This document shows, piece by piece, positions 1 through 8,709 of a stretch of DNA of 53,702 bases (position 1 is the first letter of the stretch; every line of letters begins with the position of its first letter). Position numbers and translations under genes: made by a program. A model generated the notes under the pieces. That model had not been told where the DNA came from. It did no database searches and was given only the letters and a program-made list of their open reading frames with translations. Source of the DNA: Mucilaginibacter sp. (GTDB lineage Bacteria; Bacteroidota; Bacteroidia; Sphingobacteriales; Sphingobacteriaceae); the NCBI GenBank assembly GCA_028288125.1, contig JAQBOH010000184.1, forward strand, positions 1-53,702. The letters run 5' to 3'.

Positions 1-1285
1 GGCCGGCGTCGTCAAAATCCGTATCAATATCGGGCATCGACTTACGGTCGGGATTCAGGAATCTTTCGAACAGCAGGTTATATTTGATCGGGTCGATATT
101 GGTGATCCCGATACAATAGGCCACAACCGAGCCCGCTGCAGAACCACGACCCGGGCCAATGAACACACCCATATCCCGGCCGGCCTTTATGAAATCAGCT
201 ACAATTAAAAAGTACCCGGCAAAACCCATGGTTTTAACCGTGAACAATTCAAAATTGATACGCTCTTCAACTTCGGGCGTCAAGTCGATATAGCGCTCTT
301 TAGCACCGAGGAAAGTTAAATGTTTAAGATACTCCCACTGGTTGAGCGTATCCGCATCAGCCGTTTTATGGATATTAAACTCAGGCGGAATAACGAAGTT
401 GGGCAGTAAGATATCCCGCTTCAGCTTTAAAACTTCTACCTTATCGACGATCTCGTTGGTATTATCCAATGATTCGGGCAGGTCCTCGAACAGCTTGCCC
501 ATCTCAGCCTGCGATTTAAAGTAAAACTGGTCGTTCGGGAAACCGAAACGATAGCCCTTGCCGCCCTCTTCATCTGTAGCGATAGGCGTGCTCTGCATAT
601 CGCCGGTATTCACGCAAAGTAAAATATCGTGAGCGTTTGAATCCTGCTGGTCAACGTAATGCGAATCGTTTGAACAGATCACCTTTACGTTGTACTTTTT
701 GGCAAATTTCAGCAATACCGCATTAACAGTATTTTGCTCGGGGATATCGTGGCGCTGCAGTTCGATGTAATAATCTTCGCCAAACAGGTCGAGCCACCAT
801 TTAAACTCCACTTCAGCCTCCGCTTCACCGCCTCTTAAGATCGCCTGCGGTACCGAAGCGCCCAGGCAGCAAGTAGTGGCAATCAGGCCCTTATGATGCT
901 TTAAGATCAGTTCTTTATCAATACGAGGCCATTTACTGTAAAGGCCTTCCATATACCCGGCAGAGCATAGTTTAACCAGGTTTTTATAGCCTTCAGCATT
1001 TTTTGCCAGCATCAGCTGGTGGTATCTTTTATCTTTTTTTTCTTTGGTGAACTGTTTTTTATGGCGGTCATCCACCACATAAAATTCGCAGCCGACTATG
1101 GGTTTCACGTTATGCTTCCCGGCTTCGGCCACAAACTTAAACACGCCGAACATATTCCCGTGATCGGTAATGGCCAGGGCCTTCATGCCATCCGCCGCCG
1201 CTTTTTTATACAGCTTTGATATATCGGCAGCGCCGTCGAGCAATGAAAACTGGGTATGTACGTGTAAGTGTGAAAAATCGGGCAT
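1..1285 (-). CDS. dnaE: DNA polymerase III alpha subunit, N-terminal part (3' end of gene runs off window)
   Basis: Minus-strand reading from ATG at 1285 gives MPDFSHLHVHTQFSLLDGAADISKLYKKAAADGMKALAITDHGNMFG (PHP domain) ... GPGRGSAAGSVVAYCIGITNIDPIKYNLLFERFLNPDRKSMPDIDTDF, the hallmark DnaE motifs. Open at the window edge, so absent from the ORF track. Confidence 0.96.
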   Translation of the reverse strand, partial: MPDFSHLHVHTQFSLLDGAADISKLYKKAAADGMKALAITDHGNMFGVFKFVAEAGKHNVKPIVGCEFYVVDDRHKKQFTKEKKDKRYHQLMLAKNAEGYKNLVKLCSAGYMEGLYSKWPRIDKELILKHHKGLIATTCCLGASVPQAILRGGEAEAEVEFKWWLDLFGEDYYIELQRHDIPEQNTVNAVLLKFAKKYNVKVICSNDSHYVDQQDSNAHDILLCVNTGDMQSTPIATDEEGGKGYRFGFPNDQFYFKSQAEMGKLFEDLPESLDNTNEIVDKVEVLKLKRDILLPNFVIPPEFNIHKTADADTLNQWEYLKHLTFLGAKERYIDLTPEVEERINFELFTVKTMGFAGYFLIVADFIKAGRDMGVFIGPGRGSAAGSVVAYCIGITNIDPIKYNLLFERFLNPDRKSMPDIDTDFDDAG

Positions 1286-1401
1286 CGCTGTTTTATCCTC
1301 CTCTGGTAGAAAAACAAAGTTAGGCCGAATTTCGGATTTCGGATGTTCGATTTCGGATTTGTGGAGAAAAAGCTTAAGTGCGAATAACTAATTTTACACC
1401 A

Positions 1402-1497
1402 CTTGTCTGAACCATGATTTCCAAGATTAAATGATTTTAGGATTATAGCTGTCAATCCTAGTTATCTTAAAATCCTAAAAATCATGGTTCAGACAAG
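1402..1497. repeat. Long inverted repeat / hairpin with 19-bp perfect arms
   Basis: cttgtctgaaccatgattt (1402-1420) is exactly complementary to aaatcatggttcagacaag (1479-1497); inner near-complementary gattttaggatt / aatcctaaaaatc. Confidence 0.9.
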
Positions 1498-1541
1498 GAA
1501 TGCAGTCAAAATCTGACCTTCGACGTCTGACTTCCGACCTC

Positions 1542-3794
1542 CTATTTCGCATTCAAATTCGGCAGATCATTATTCCCTTTTAAGTAGCGCTCCAAAAACT
1601 GGAAGCTTACATCGGATATCAGGACATAGCTTTGCCAGTTATAGGCCGCGCCATGGGCTCCGGGCGGGTAAATGCGCAATTCGGCATCTTTACCGGCGTT
1701 GGTTAAAGCGGTTAGCAATTGCATGGTGTTGGCCGGGTGCACGTTATCATCGCTCATGGAATGGATCAGCAATAAATGATCCTTCAGGTTTGCCGCATAG
1801 GTCATGTCCGAGCTTGCTTTATACCCGGCTTCATTATCGGGCAGGGTACTCATGTAACGCTCGGTATAAACATCATCATACAAACGCCAGTCGGTAACCG
1901 GCGAATTGGCTATGCCTACCTTGAATACACCCGGATGAGTTAACAGGGTATAAGTGGTGCTGTAGCCGCCATAGCTGGTGCCCATAATAGCCATTTTGGA
2001 ACCGTCGACAAACGGCATTTTAGCGAGGTAACCGGCGGTTTCGGCAAAGTCGTTGCTTTCGTACTTGCCCAGTTGCTTATAAACCACCTTCATAAAGGCG
2101 CTGCCATAATTGGCGATGCCGCGGTTATTTACATTGGCCACAATGTAGCCGTTTTGCGCCAGCCATTGCTGCCAGCTATCCGTCGAAAAATTGTTGAATA
2201 CATCGTGCGACTCCGGGCCGCCGTAAACGGTCATCACCACCGGGTATTTTTTGGTGGGATCGTAGTTATATGGTTTTATCATATAACCGTCCAGATTTAC
2301 ACCGTCGGAAGTTTTAAATTTAAAATACTCCGGCGCCGAGTAGCTATGCGTTTGCAAATACTCGTTTACAGCGTGGTTGTCTTCGAGCATTTTAAGGGTT
2401 TTACCCTGGCCGTCGCAAAGCGCCACATGCAAAGGTGTGCTGACATTGCTGTATGATTCAAGATAATATTTGGCATTGGGCGACATGTTGATGTCATGAA
2501 AACCCGGCACGGTTGAAATTTTTGTTTTAGCGGAGCCATCAAATTTAATGGAGTAAAACTGCTGGTCGAGGCCTGAATCTTCGGCCGACAAATAATATAT
2601 CTTTTTTGTTTCAGGGTCGATGCCCGAAACTTTTATCATATCCCAGTCGCCTTTTGTTACCTGGTTGAGCAGTTTGCCATCATACCCGTAACGGTAGATG
2701 TGGTAATAGCCCGAACGGTCGGACACCCAGAAAAACTCTTTCGAATTTTCGGGAAAGTAAATCATATCGTTAACGTTGGTATAAAAGTTAAAAACGGCTA
2801 CCCAGGTGGTATTTTTTTCTTCGAGCACAACATGATGCTCACCGGTTTTTACATTAAAAAAGTAAAGCTTCATGTGGTTTTGTGCACGGTTGAGGGTCAT
2901 AAGCGCCAGCACGTCGGGATTGCTGGTCCAGTAAATGCGCGGAATATAAAAATCGCCGGTCTCATCAGGCGCAAGCCAAACCTTTTTGCCCGACGCCACG
3001 TCGACCACGCCTATTTTTACCTTTGGATTAGGGTCGCCAACCTGGGGGATGGAGATATGGATACGATCAGGGTGCAACCCTTCATAATTGGTCATTTCGA
3101 AATCGGGAACGGGCTTTTCATCGAACTGCCAGAAAGCAATATACCGGCTATCCTTCGACCAGTTCCAGGCCTGCGCCTGGCCAAACTCCTCTTCATACAC
3201 CCAATCGTAATGGCCGTTGAATATTCCGCTCTCGCTGGTCACGTCGTGCGTTAGTTGCTGCTCTTTGCCAGTCGTGAAATTGTAAACGAACATGTTGCCG
3301 TTGCGTTCCATACCTACTTTTGAGCCATCGGGGGATAACTCGGCAGTGCGGGCATCTTTGGCAGCCTGTTTAAGCTGTTTGTTTTCCAAATCGTAGATAT
3401 AATAATCGGCTATACCCGAGCGGCGATAAATAGACCTGAAATCGGTTTTAAAAACCAGGTGCTTTGAATCGTGCGACCATTGGAATGACTCATAATTGAA
3501 CGCTTTATCCGACGCAGGGAAATTGAGGCCTTTGTTAGTGAAAATTAATTCATCCTTCAGCGTTCGCGGGTCCATCGAACGGATCTCGTCGTTTTCTGTG
3601 TATGAATATTTGTTCCCGCCGTTGGTCCAGTTTACGCTTTGCGGGCCGGGATTACCGGACAGGCTACCGCCTGACCTCAGGGCATCTGTCAGACTCGTAT
3701 ACTGCTGTTTATTTTGCGCACTGAGGCCGAAAGGTACAAGGCAAGCGAATGTAAATGTTAAAATTAATTTGCTACCGGCGGATAGGTACTTCAT
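1542..3794 (-). CDS. S9 family peptidase (dipeptidyl peptidase IV-like: DPPIV N-terminal propeller plus prolyl oligopeptidase catalytic domain)
   Basis: GTSYGGYS nucleophile motif, YDWVYEEEFGQAQAWNWSKDSRYIAFWQFDE DPPIV motif, HGAAYNW histidine region. ORF opens to 3893; the signal-peptide-like start MKYLSAGSKLILTFTFACLVPFGLSAQ is at 3794. Confidence 0.93.
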   Translation of the reverse strand: MKYLSAGSKLILTFTFACLVPFGLSAQNKQQYTSLTDALRSGGSLSGNPGPQSVNWTNGGNKYSYTENDEIRSMDPRTLKDELIFTNKGLNFPASDKAFNYESFQWSHDSKHLVFKTDFRSIYRRSGIADYYIYDLENKQLKQAAKDARTAELSPDGSKVGMERNGNMFVYNFTTGKEQQLTHDVTSESGIFNGHYDWVYEEEFGQAQAWNWSKDSRYIAFWQFDEKPVPDFEMTNYEGLHPDRIHISIPQVGDPNPKVKIGVVDVASGKKVWLAPDETGDFYIPRIYWTSNPDVLALMTLNRAQNHMKLYFFNVKTGEHHVVLEEKNTTWVAVFNFYTNVNDMIYFPENSKEFFWVSDRSGYYHIYRYGYDGKLLNQVTKGDWDMIKVSGIDPETKKIYYLSAEDSGLDQQFYSIKFDGSAKTKISTVPGFHDINMSPNAKYYLESYSNVSTPLHVALCDGQGKTLKMLEDNHAVNEYLQTHSYSAPEYFKFKTSDGVNLDGYMIKPYNYDPTKKYPVVMTVYGGPESHDVFNNFSTDSWQQWLAQNGYIVANVNNRGIANYGSAFMKVVYKQLGKYESNDFAETAGYLAKMPFVDGSKMAIMGTSYGGYSTTYTLLTHPGVFKVGIANSPVTDWRLYDDVYTERYMSTLPDNEAGYKASSDMTYAANLKDHLLLIHSMSDDNVHPANTMQLLTALTNAGKDAELRIYPPGAHGAAYNWQSYVLISDVSFQFLERYLKGNNDLPNLNAK

Positions 3795-3930
3795 AAAAAT
3801 TCGTTTAATCATAAAGGCGCTAAAAGTAACAGAATTACTTCGCGCTGGCAATGGGTAAAATGAATAACGCCCGGAAAATGAACTTTGCGACAATCATTTT
3901 AGTATTTTCGGGCAAATTACCATCATCACC

Positions 3931-4332
3931 ATGAAAAATACCTTTTTTATACCAGCCGCAATCTTTTTACTTTTCCTTGCATCGTGTAAGCCCGCCATTA
4001 AACCTGAACAACTTTATGGAAAATGGAAATACATAAAAGTTGAAAAACCGAACAACCCACCCGACAGCGTGAATGGGTACGAGTTGCAGCGACAAGCACC
4101 GAATATCCTGTTTACTAAAAGCCATGATCTTGTGATCACCTGGAATAGCCAGGTTTTATCGCACGGCAGATTTACAATGGATGGCGATAACATTCAATAT
4201 ACCGAAAGCATGCCGGACGGTAAAAAAAGAACTTTTCCGTTTTTGGTATCGAAACTAACGGATAAGGAGATCATTTTTGAAACAAGCGGTAAGGATGGGT
4301 CGCGGGTTACGGCGGTGAAGGAAGTTCATTAG
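3931..4332 (+). CDS. Hypothetical lipoprotein
   Basis: MKNTFFIPAAIFLLFLASCKP lipobox; small lipocalin-like pattern (LYGKWKYIKVEK). Confidence 0.7.
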   Translation: MKNTFFIPAAIFLLFLASCKPAIKPEQLYGKWKYIKVEKPNNPPDSVNGYELQRQAPNILFTKSHDLVITWNSQVLSHGRFTMDGDNIQYTESMPDGKKRTFPFLVSKLTDKEIIFETSGKDGSRVTAVKEVH

Positions 4333-4405
4333 TTCAATGGTTCATTGGTAAGACTTATTTCAAGAAATGAATAAAATATTAATAGGGTTACTTTCATAAA
4401 TCCTT

Positions 4406-4807
4406 TTATAAATCGCAGTTTATCATCCAGTGGATGCCGAACTTGTCGGTTACCTGTCCGAACAGGGCGCCCCAGAATTGCTTTTCCATTGGCCTTACAA
4501 CTTTGCCGCCTTCGGCAAGCTGGTTAAAAATTGACCGGGACTGTGCTTCATCGGTCAAACGCAGACTTAGGTGAATGCCATCACCATGAATGATTTTATC
4601 GTTGGGCATACCGTCGGAGAACATGAGTGTATTATCGCCAAATGTTAACCGGCCATGCATGATCTTACTCTTTTGTTCTTCGGGCATGGGGAAATCAGCA
4701 TCGCCAAATCGGCTTACATCGTGAATTTGGCCGTTGAATATTTTTTGATAGATATTCATTACTTCTTCTGCGTTGCCCTGGAAGTTTAAATAAGGAATCA
4801 GTTTCAT
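4406..4807 (-). CDS. VOC family / PhnB-like protein
   Basis: MKLIPYLNFQGNAEEVMNIYQKIFNGQIHDVSRFGD...FGDNTLMFSDGMP...FWGALFGQVTDKFGIHWMINCDL is typical of PhnB-like glyoxalase-fold proteins; start re-set to 4807 from the longer ORF. Confidence 0.88.
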   Translation of the reverse strand: MKLIPYLNFQGNAEEVMNIYQKIFNGQIHDVSRFGDADFPMPEEQKSKIMHGRLTFGDNTLMFSDGMPNDKIIHGDGIHLSLRLTDEAQSRSIFNQLAEGGKVVRPMEKQFWGALFGQVTDKFGIHWMINCDL

Positions 4808-4910
4808 GGCTTTGGTTTTTACGTTAAAAGTAAGAATTTTATCGGCAAGAATCCCAATTACAAATATTGTTATTACATTAGTCGGATAGCCTTCTAAACC
4901 GATTACCTGA

Positions 4911-6227
4911 ATGTCATTACTCACCATCCTGTTCTGTATTATTTTACTCGTGGTTTTGGTGAGTTGGGCCAGGGTGAACCCGTTTCTGGCCTTCCTGATC
5001 GTTTCGATAACGGCGGGCTTATTATTAGGAATTCCGTTAGATAAGGTAACCACCTCGGTCCAAAAAGGGCTGGGCGACACGCTTGGCACCATAACGATCA
5101 TCATTTGCCTGGGCGCAATGCTCGGAAAACTGGTGGCCGACAGCGGCGCGGCGCAAAAGATAGCGGAAGTATTGGTTAACCTGTTCGGCGTAAAATATAT
5201 TCAATGGGCGCTGGTGGTGGTGGGCTTTATTGTTGGGATACCGTTGTTTTACAACACAGGTTTTGTGCTGATGGTGCCGCTGATCTTTTCGGTAGTGTAT
5301 AAATATAAACTTCCGGCGGTATATATCGGGTTGCCGATGCTGGCGGCGCTGTCGGTTACGCATGGTTTTTTGCCGCCGCACCCCTCGCCTTCGGCGCTGG
5401 TACTGATCTTCCATGCCAATATGGGTAAAACGTTGATTTACGGGATCATACTCGCTATCCCGGCAATCATACTGGCGGGGCCTTTATTTGCCCGTACGCT
5501 GAAGAAAATTCCGTCCACACCACTAGCCACTTTCAGGGCGGAAGAACTGCCGCCGGAAAAACTTCCCGGCTCTGCCAACAGCTTTTTAACAGCGCTTTTG
5601 CCGGTTATCCTGTTAATGGGCACAACATTGTATCTGAACACCGATCATACGCAAGGAAATACGCATAAGCTTATCGCTTTTATCGGCGATACGCCTATTG
5701 TGATGCTTATTTCACTTATCGTTGCGACGTATACTTTGGGGCTGAAGCAAGGCAAAACGATGAAATATTTGGGAACCATTTATGGGGATGCCGTAAAAGA
5801 TATTTCATTGATATTACTGATCATCGCCGGCTCGGGCGCGTTTAAACAGGTACTTACGGATAGCGGCATCAACAATAGTATTTCCAGCCTTTTGCAGAGC
5901 TTTAATTTACAGCCGCTTGTTTTAGGGTGGATCATCGCAGCGGTTATCCGGATTAGTTTGGGCTCGGCGACAGTTGCCGGGTTAACGGCTGCGGGTATCT
6001 TATCGTCGATGGTGATGCACGATCCCAGCATAAACCCCAACCTAATGGTATTGTCGATCGGCGCCGGCAGCCTGGCTTTTTCACATGTAAACGATGGGGG
6101 CTTCTGGCTGTTTAAGGAATATTTCAACCTTTCGATAACGGACACCATACGATCGTGGTCGGTGATGGAATCAATTGTGTCGGTTGTTGGATTGGCGGGG
6201 GTATTGATTTTGAACCAGGTGGTGTAG
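4911..6227 (+). CDS. GntP family gluconate:H+ symporter-like permease
   Basis: Multi-TM protein with GIPLDKVTTSVQKGLGDTLGTITIIICLGAMLGKLVADSGAAQKIA and GFLPPHPSPSALVLIFHANMGKTLIYG motifs of GntP/GntT. Confidence 0.9.
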   Translation: MSLLTILFCIILLVVLVSWARVNPFLAFLIVSITAGLLLGIPLDKVTTSVQKGLGDTLGTITIIICLGAMLGKLVADSGAAQKIAEVLVNLFGVKYIQWALVVVGFIVGIPLFYNTGFVLMVPLIFSVVYKYKLPAVYIGLPMLAALSVTHGFLPPHPSPSALVLIFHANMGKTLIYGIILAIPAIILAGPLFARTLKKIPSTPLATFRAEELPPEKLPGSANSFLTALLPVILLMGTTLYLNTDHTQGNTHKLIAFIGDTPIVMLISLIVATYTLGLKQGKTMKYLGTIYGDAVKDISLILLIIAGSGAFKQVLTDSGINNSISSLLQSFNLQPLVLGWIIAAVIRISLGSATVAGLTAAGILSSMVMHDPSINPNLMVLSIGAGSLAFSHVNDGGFWLFKEYFNLSITDTIRSWSVMESIVSVVGLAGVLILNQVV

Positions 6228-6231
6228 TTTT

Positions 6232-6321
6232 AGTCCATAGTCGATGGTCCATGGACCATGGTAAACTTGGGTAAAAAATGAATTTAATTACTTAACAGCT
6301 ATGGTCTATCGACTATGGACT
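6232..6321. terminator. Imperfect inverted repeat between convergent genes, probable bidirectional terminator
   Basis: agtccatagtcgatggtccatgg (6232-) versus ctatggtctatcgactatggact (6299-6321). Confidence 0.5.
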
Positions 6322-6324
6322 CGC

Positions 6325-8130
6325 CTAATCAAAATCCAGGTTAAATTTATTTTTCAAATCAACCAGCGCGGGGTTTTTGGCGGCCATGTGCTGGAATTTT
6401 TCGGAAGCGGTGTAAGGGCGTTTAACCACGGCTTTTTCATCCACGCGTACGCTTACTTCAATATCGTAATTTTTTAAGTTGCTGCGTAAAAAGTTGTGCA
6501 GGTTGGGCCGCTCATCGCGGAACATGTTTTCCTGCACTTTATTTTCCACGACGATTTCATAGCTATTCGGCCCGATCAATGTCGGCGGGGTTGAGATAAA
6601 AATGGTTAGTGCGTTCTTTTTACCATCAGCTTTGAGCTGCGCGGCGAAATCGCTCCAGCATTGCAGGAACTGGTCGGGCGTGAAATCCTCTTTGTCATCG
6701 CCTTTGAGATAGGGGTCTTCTTCTTCGAGCAACACTTCGGCAGTTTTACCCATATCTTTTAACGACGGGATCTTTACCGATGTGCCGGCGCCGTTCGCAT
6801 TTGGGATAAACACCTTTGGCTTTTCGACAGGTGATTCTTCTTTTACTTCTTTTACGGGCGGTTTATCTTCAGGCTGATTTTTTGCTGTATTGTACGCCAG
6901 TGGCGCCTCGCTGACAACGGATACAGTTTCTTCTTTGACCGGCTTTTCGGGCGCTATTGCTGCCGTATCAGGTTTTTTTTTTATTTGCTCACCTATGGCG
7001 GGCATCGCGTTAAGCGGGTTGGCGGCCAGGCTAAAGACCGACACCAGGTTACACATTTTAAGCAGGGCCAGCTCAACCTGCAAGCGCTGATTTTTACTTT
7101 GCTTGTAGCTCAGATCGCACTGGTTGGCAATGTTCATCGCCGAAAGCAGGAAGGAAACGGTTGACGCCTGCGATTGCTGCAAATATTTGGCTTTTATGCC
7201 CTCGCTTACTTCCAGCAGTTTTAATGTCGACTGGTCCTTACTTACCAGCAGGTTGCGGAAATGCTCGGACAGGCCGGATATGAAGTGTGCACCGTCGAAA
7301 CCGCGGGCCAATATCTCGTCAAAAAGCAACAGGGTTTTGGCGCTGTCCTCGGTTAACAGGCTATCCGTTACATTAAAATAGTAATCGTAATCCAGTATGT
7401 TGAGGTTATCGATTACGGAGCGGTAGGTTACGTTTCCGCCGGAGAAGCTTACGATCTGGTCGAACATCGACAAAGCATCGCGCAAGCCGCCATCAGCTTT
7501 TTGGGCGATGATATGCAGGCCGTCGGCCTCATAGCTGATGTTCTCCTTTTGGGCGATGGATGCCAGGTGAGCGGCCATATCGTCTACACGGATGCGGTTG
7601 AAATCAAATATCTGGCAGCGCGAAAGTATGGTGGGCAGTATTTTATGTTTCTCGGTAGTGGCCAGGATAAAAATGGCGTAATGCGGCGGCTCTTCCAGTG
7701 TTTTTAAAAACGCGTTGAAAGCGGCCTGCGACAGCATGTGCACCTCATCGATGATATATATTTTATAACGTACGCCCTGGGGCGGTATGCGCACCTGCTC
7801 TATCAGGCTGCGGATATCGTCGACTGAATTGTTTGACGCTGCATCCAGTTCGTGAACATTAAAAGAATTGCCGTTCTGGAACGACAGGCACGAAGCACAA
7901 ACGCCGCAAGCTTCGCCGTTAGGCTGCAAATTTTCGCAGTTAATGGTTTTTGCCAGGATGCGCGCGCAGGTAGTTTTGCCCACGCCACGCGGGCCGCAGA
8001 ATAAAAAGGCCTGCGCAAGCTGGTTATTTTTTATGGCGTTTTTTAACGTGCTGGTGATATGCTGCTGACCTACAACACTTTCAAAGGTAGCCGGGCGATA
8101 TTTGCGTGCCGAAACAATAAAATTATCCAC
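6325..8130 (-). CDS. dnaX: DNA polymerase III subunit gamma/tau
   Basis: MDNFIVSARKYRPATFESVVGQQHITSTLKNAI...AFLFCGPRGVGKTTCARILAKTINC...IIDEVHMLSQAAFNAFLKTLEEPP...LATTEKHKILPTILSRCQIFDF. Confidence 0.97.
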   Translation of the reverse strand: MDNFIVSARKYRPATFESVVGQQHITSTLKNAIKNNQLAQAFLFCGPRGVGKTTCARILAKTINCENLQPNGEACGVCASCLSFQNGNSFNVHELDAASNNSVDDIRSLIEQVRIPPQGVRYKIYIIDEVHMLSQAAFNAFLKTLEEPPHYAIFILATTEKHKILPTILSRCQIFDFNRIRVDDMAAHLASIAQKENISYEADGLHIIAQKADGGLRDALSMFDQIVSFSGGNVTYRSVIDNLNILDYDYYFNVTDSLLTEDSAKTLLLFDEILARGFDGAHFISGLSEHFRNLLVSKDQSTLKLLEVSEGIKAKYLQQSQASTVSFLLSAMNIANQCDLSYKQSKNQRLQVELALLKMCNLVSVFSLAANPLNAMPAIGEQIKKKPDTAAIAPEKPVKEETVSVVSEAPLAYNTAKNQPEDKPPVKEVKEESPVEKPKVFIPNANGAGTSVKIPSLKDMGKTAEVLLEEEDPYLKGDDKEDFTPDQFLQCWSDFAAQLKADGKKNALTIFISTPPTLIGPNSYEIVVENKVQENMFRDERPNLHNFLRSNLKNYDIEVSVRVDEKAVVKRPYTASEKFQHMAAKNPALVDLKNKFNLDFD

Positions 8131-8212
8131 AGCTACTAAGGTAATGAGAAATTGGGTATGTTAAAACAGGATTGACGAATTGTTGGTAAATCCCTCGTCC
8201 TTTTATATACAT

Positions 8213-8301
8213 GTCATTGCTGTAGAGGAACGACAAAGCAATCTCATAGCATGCAAAGCGTAAACACGCGACGAGATTGCCGCGCTATCGCTCGCAATGA
8301 C
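8213..8301. repeat. Intergenic repeat of the GTCATTGCGAGGAACGAAGCAATCTC type
   Basis: gtcattgctgtagaggaacgacaaagcaatctc ... gagattgccgcgctatcgctcgcaatgac forms an imperfect inverted pair. Confidence 0.6.
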
Positions 8302-8314
8302 AAATTGCTTTGTG

Positions 8315-8617
8315 CTAAAAATCCTCTTCAGGCGGCAGGTGGTCGTCGTCGTCGGGGTCTAGGATGTCGTTTTCGAGCTCGATTTGGTGGAGGTCGTTTT
8401 CGTCTTCGGCCATGTCTTCGAAATCTTCGTCGTCTACGTCCGACCAGTCATCCTGTTCTTCATCGTCAAATGAATCGCCATCGCCGGGGGATAGGAAGGT
8501 TATTGCACCTGTTCTATGCGGCGCTATATCCGACAAATTCGTGTTGCTTGTTGGAGACAACTCCAACAAGGGCGAAAGCGGGTTGTCTATAATCAGTTCG
8601 TCAAACAGCATTATCAT
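8315..8617 (-). CDS. Hypothetical strongly acidic protein
   Basis: 100-aa ORF with C-terminal DDEEQDDWSDVDDEDFEDMAEDENDLHQIELENDILDPDDDDHLPPEEDF; same strand as neighbours, fills a gap. Confidence 0.6.
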   Translation of the reverse strand: MIMLFDELIIDNPLSPLLELSPTSNTNLSDIAPHRTGAITFLSPGDGDSFDDEEQDDWSDVDDEDFEDMAEDENDLHQIELENDILDPDDDDHLPPEEDF

Positions 8618-8648
8618 GGGTTTTAAAATAAAATTCCGGGACGATTTT

Positions 8649-8681
8649 AGACTTACGAAGTTTTGAAAACTTCGTAAGTCT
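8649..8681. terminator. Perfect palindrome / hairpin between genes
   Basis: agacttacgaagtttt-g-aaaacttcgtaagtct, 16-bp perfect arms around one central base. Confidence 0.6.
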
Positions 8682-8709
8682 CTTAAGTCTTCTCAAATGT
8701 AACAGTAAA

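Noticed and set aside
1183-1455. 90-aa minus ORF overlapping the dnaE start and the hairpin repeat
   Set aside because: Mostly translates the hairpin repeat and the dnaE 5' end in another frame; no family resemblance.
2073-3254. Plus-strand ORFs (127 and 184 aa) opposite the S9 peptidase
   Set aside because: Antisense shadow ORFs of a confident conserved CDS; low-complexity His/Val-rich translation.
5037-5414. 125-aa basic minus ORF inside the GntP permease gene
   Set aside because: Antisense shadow ORF with Arg/His/Gln-rich composition.
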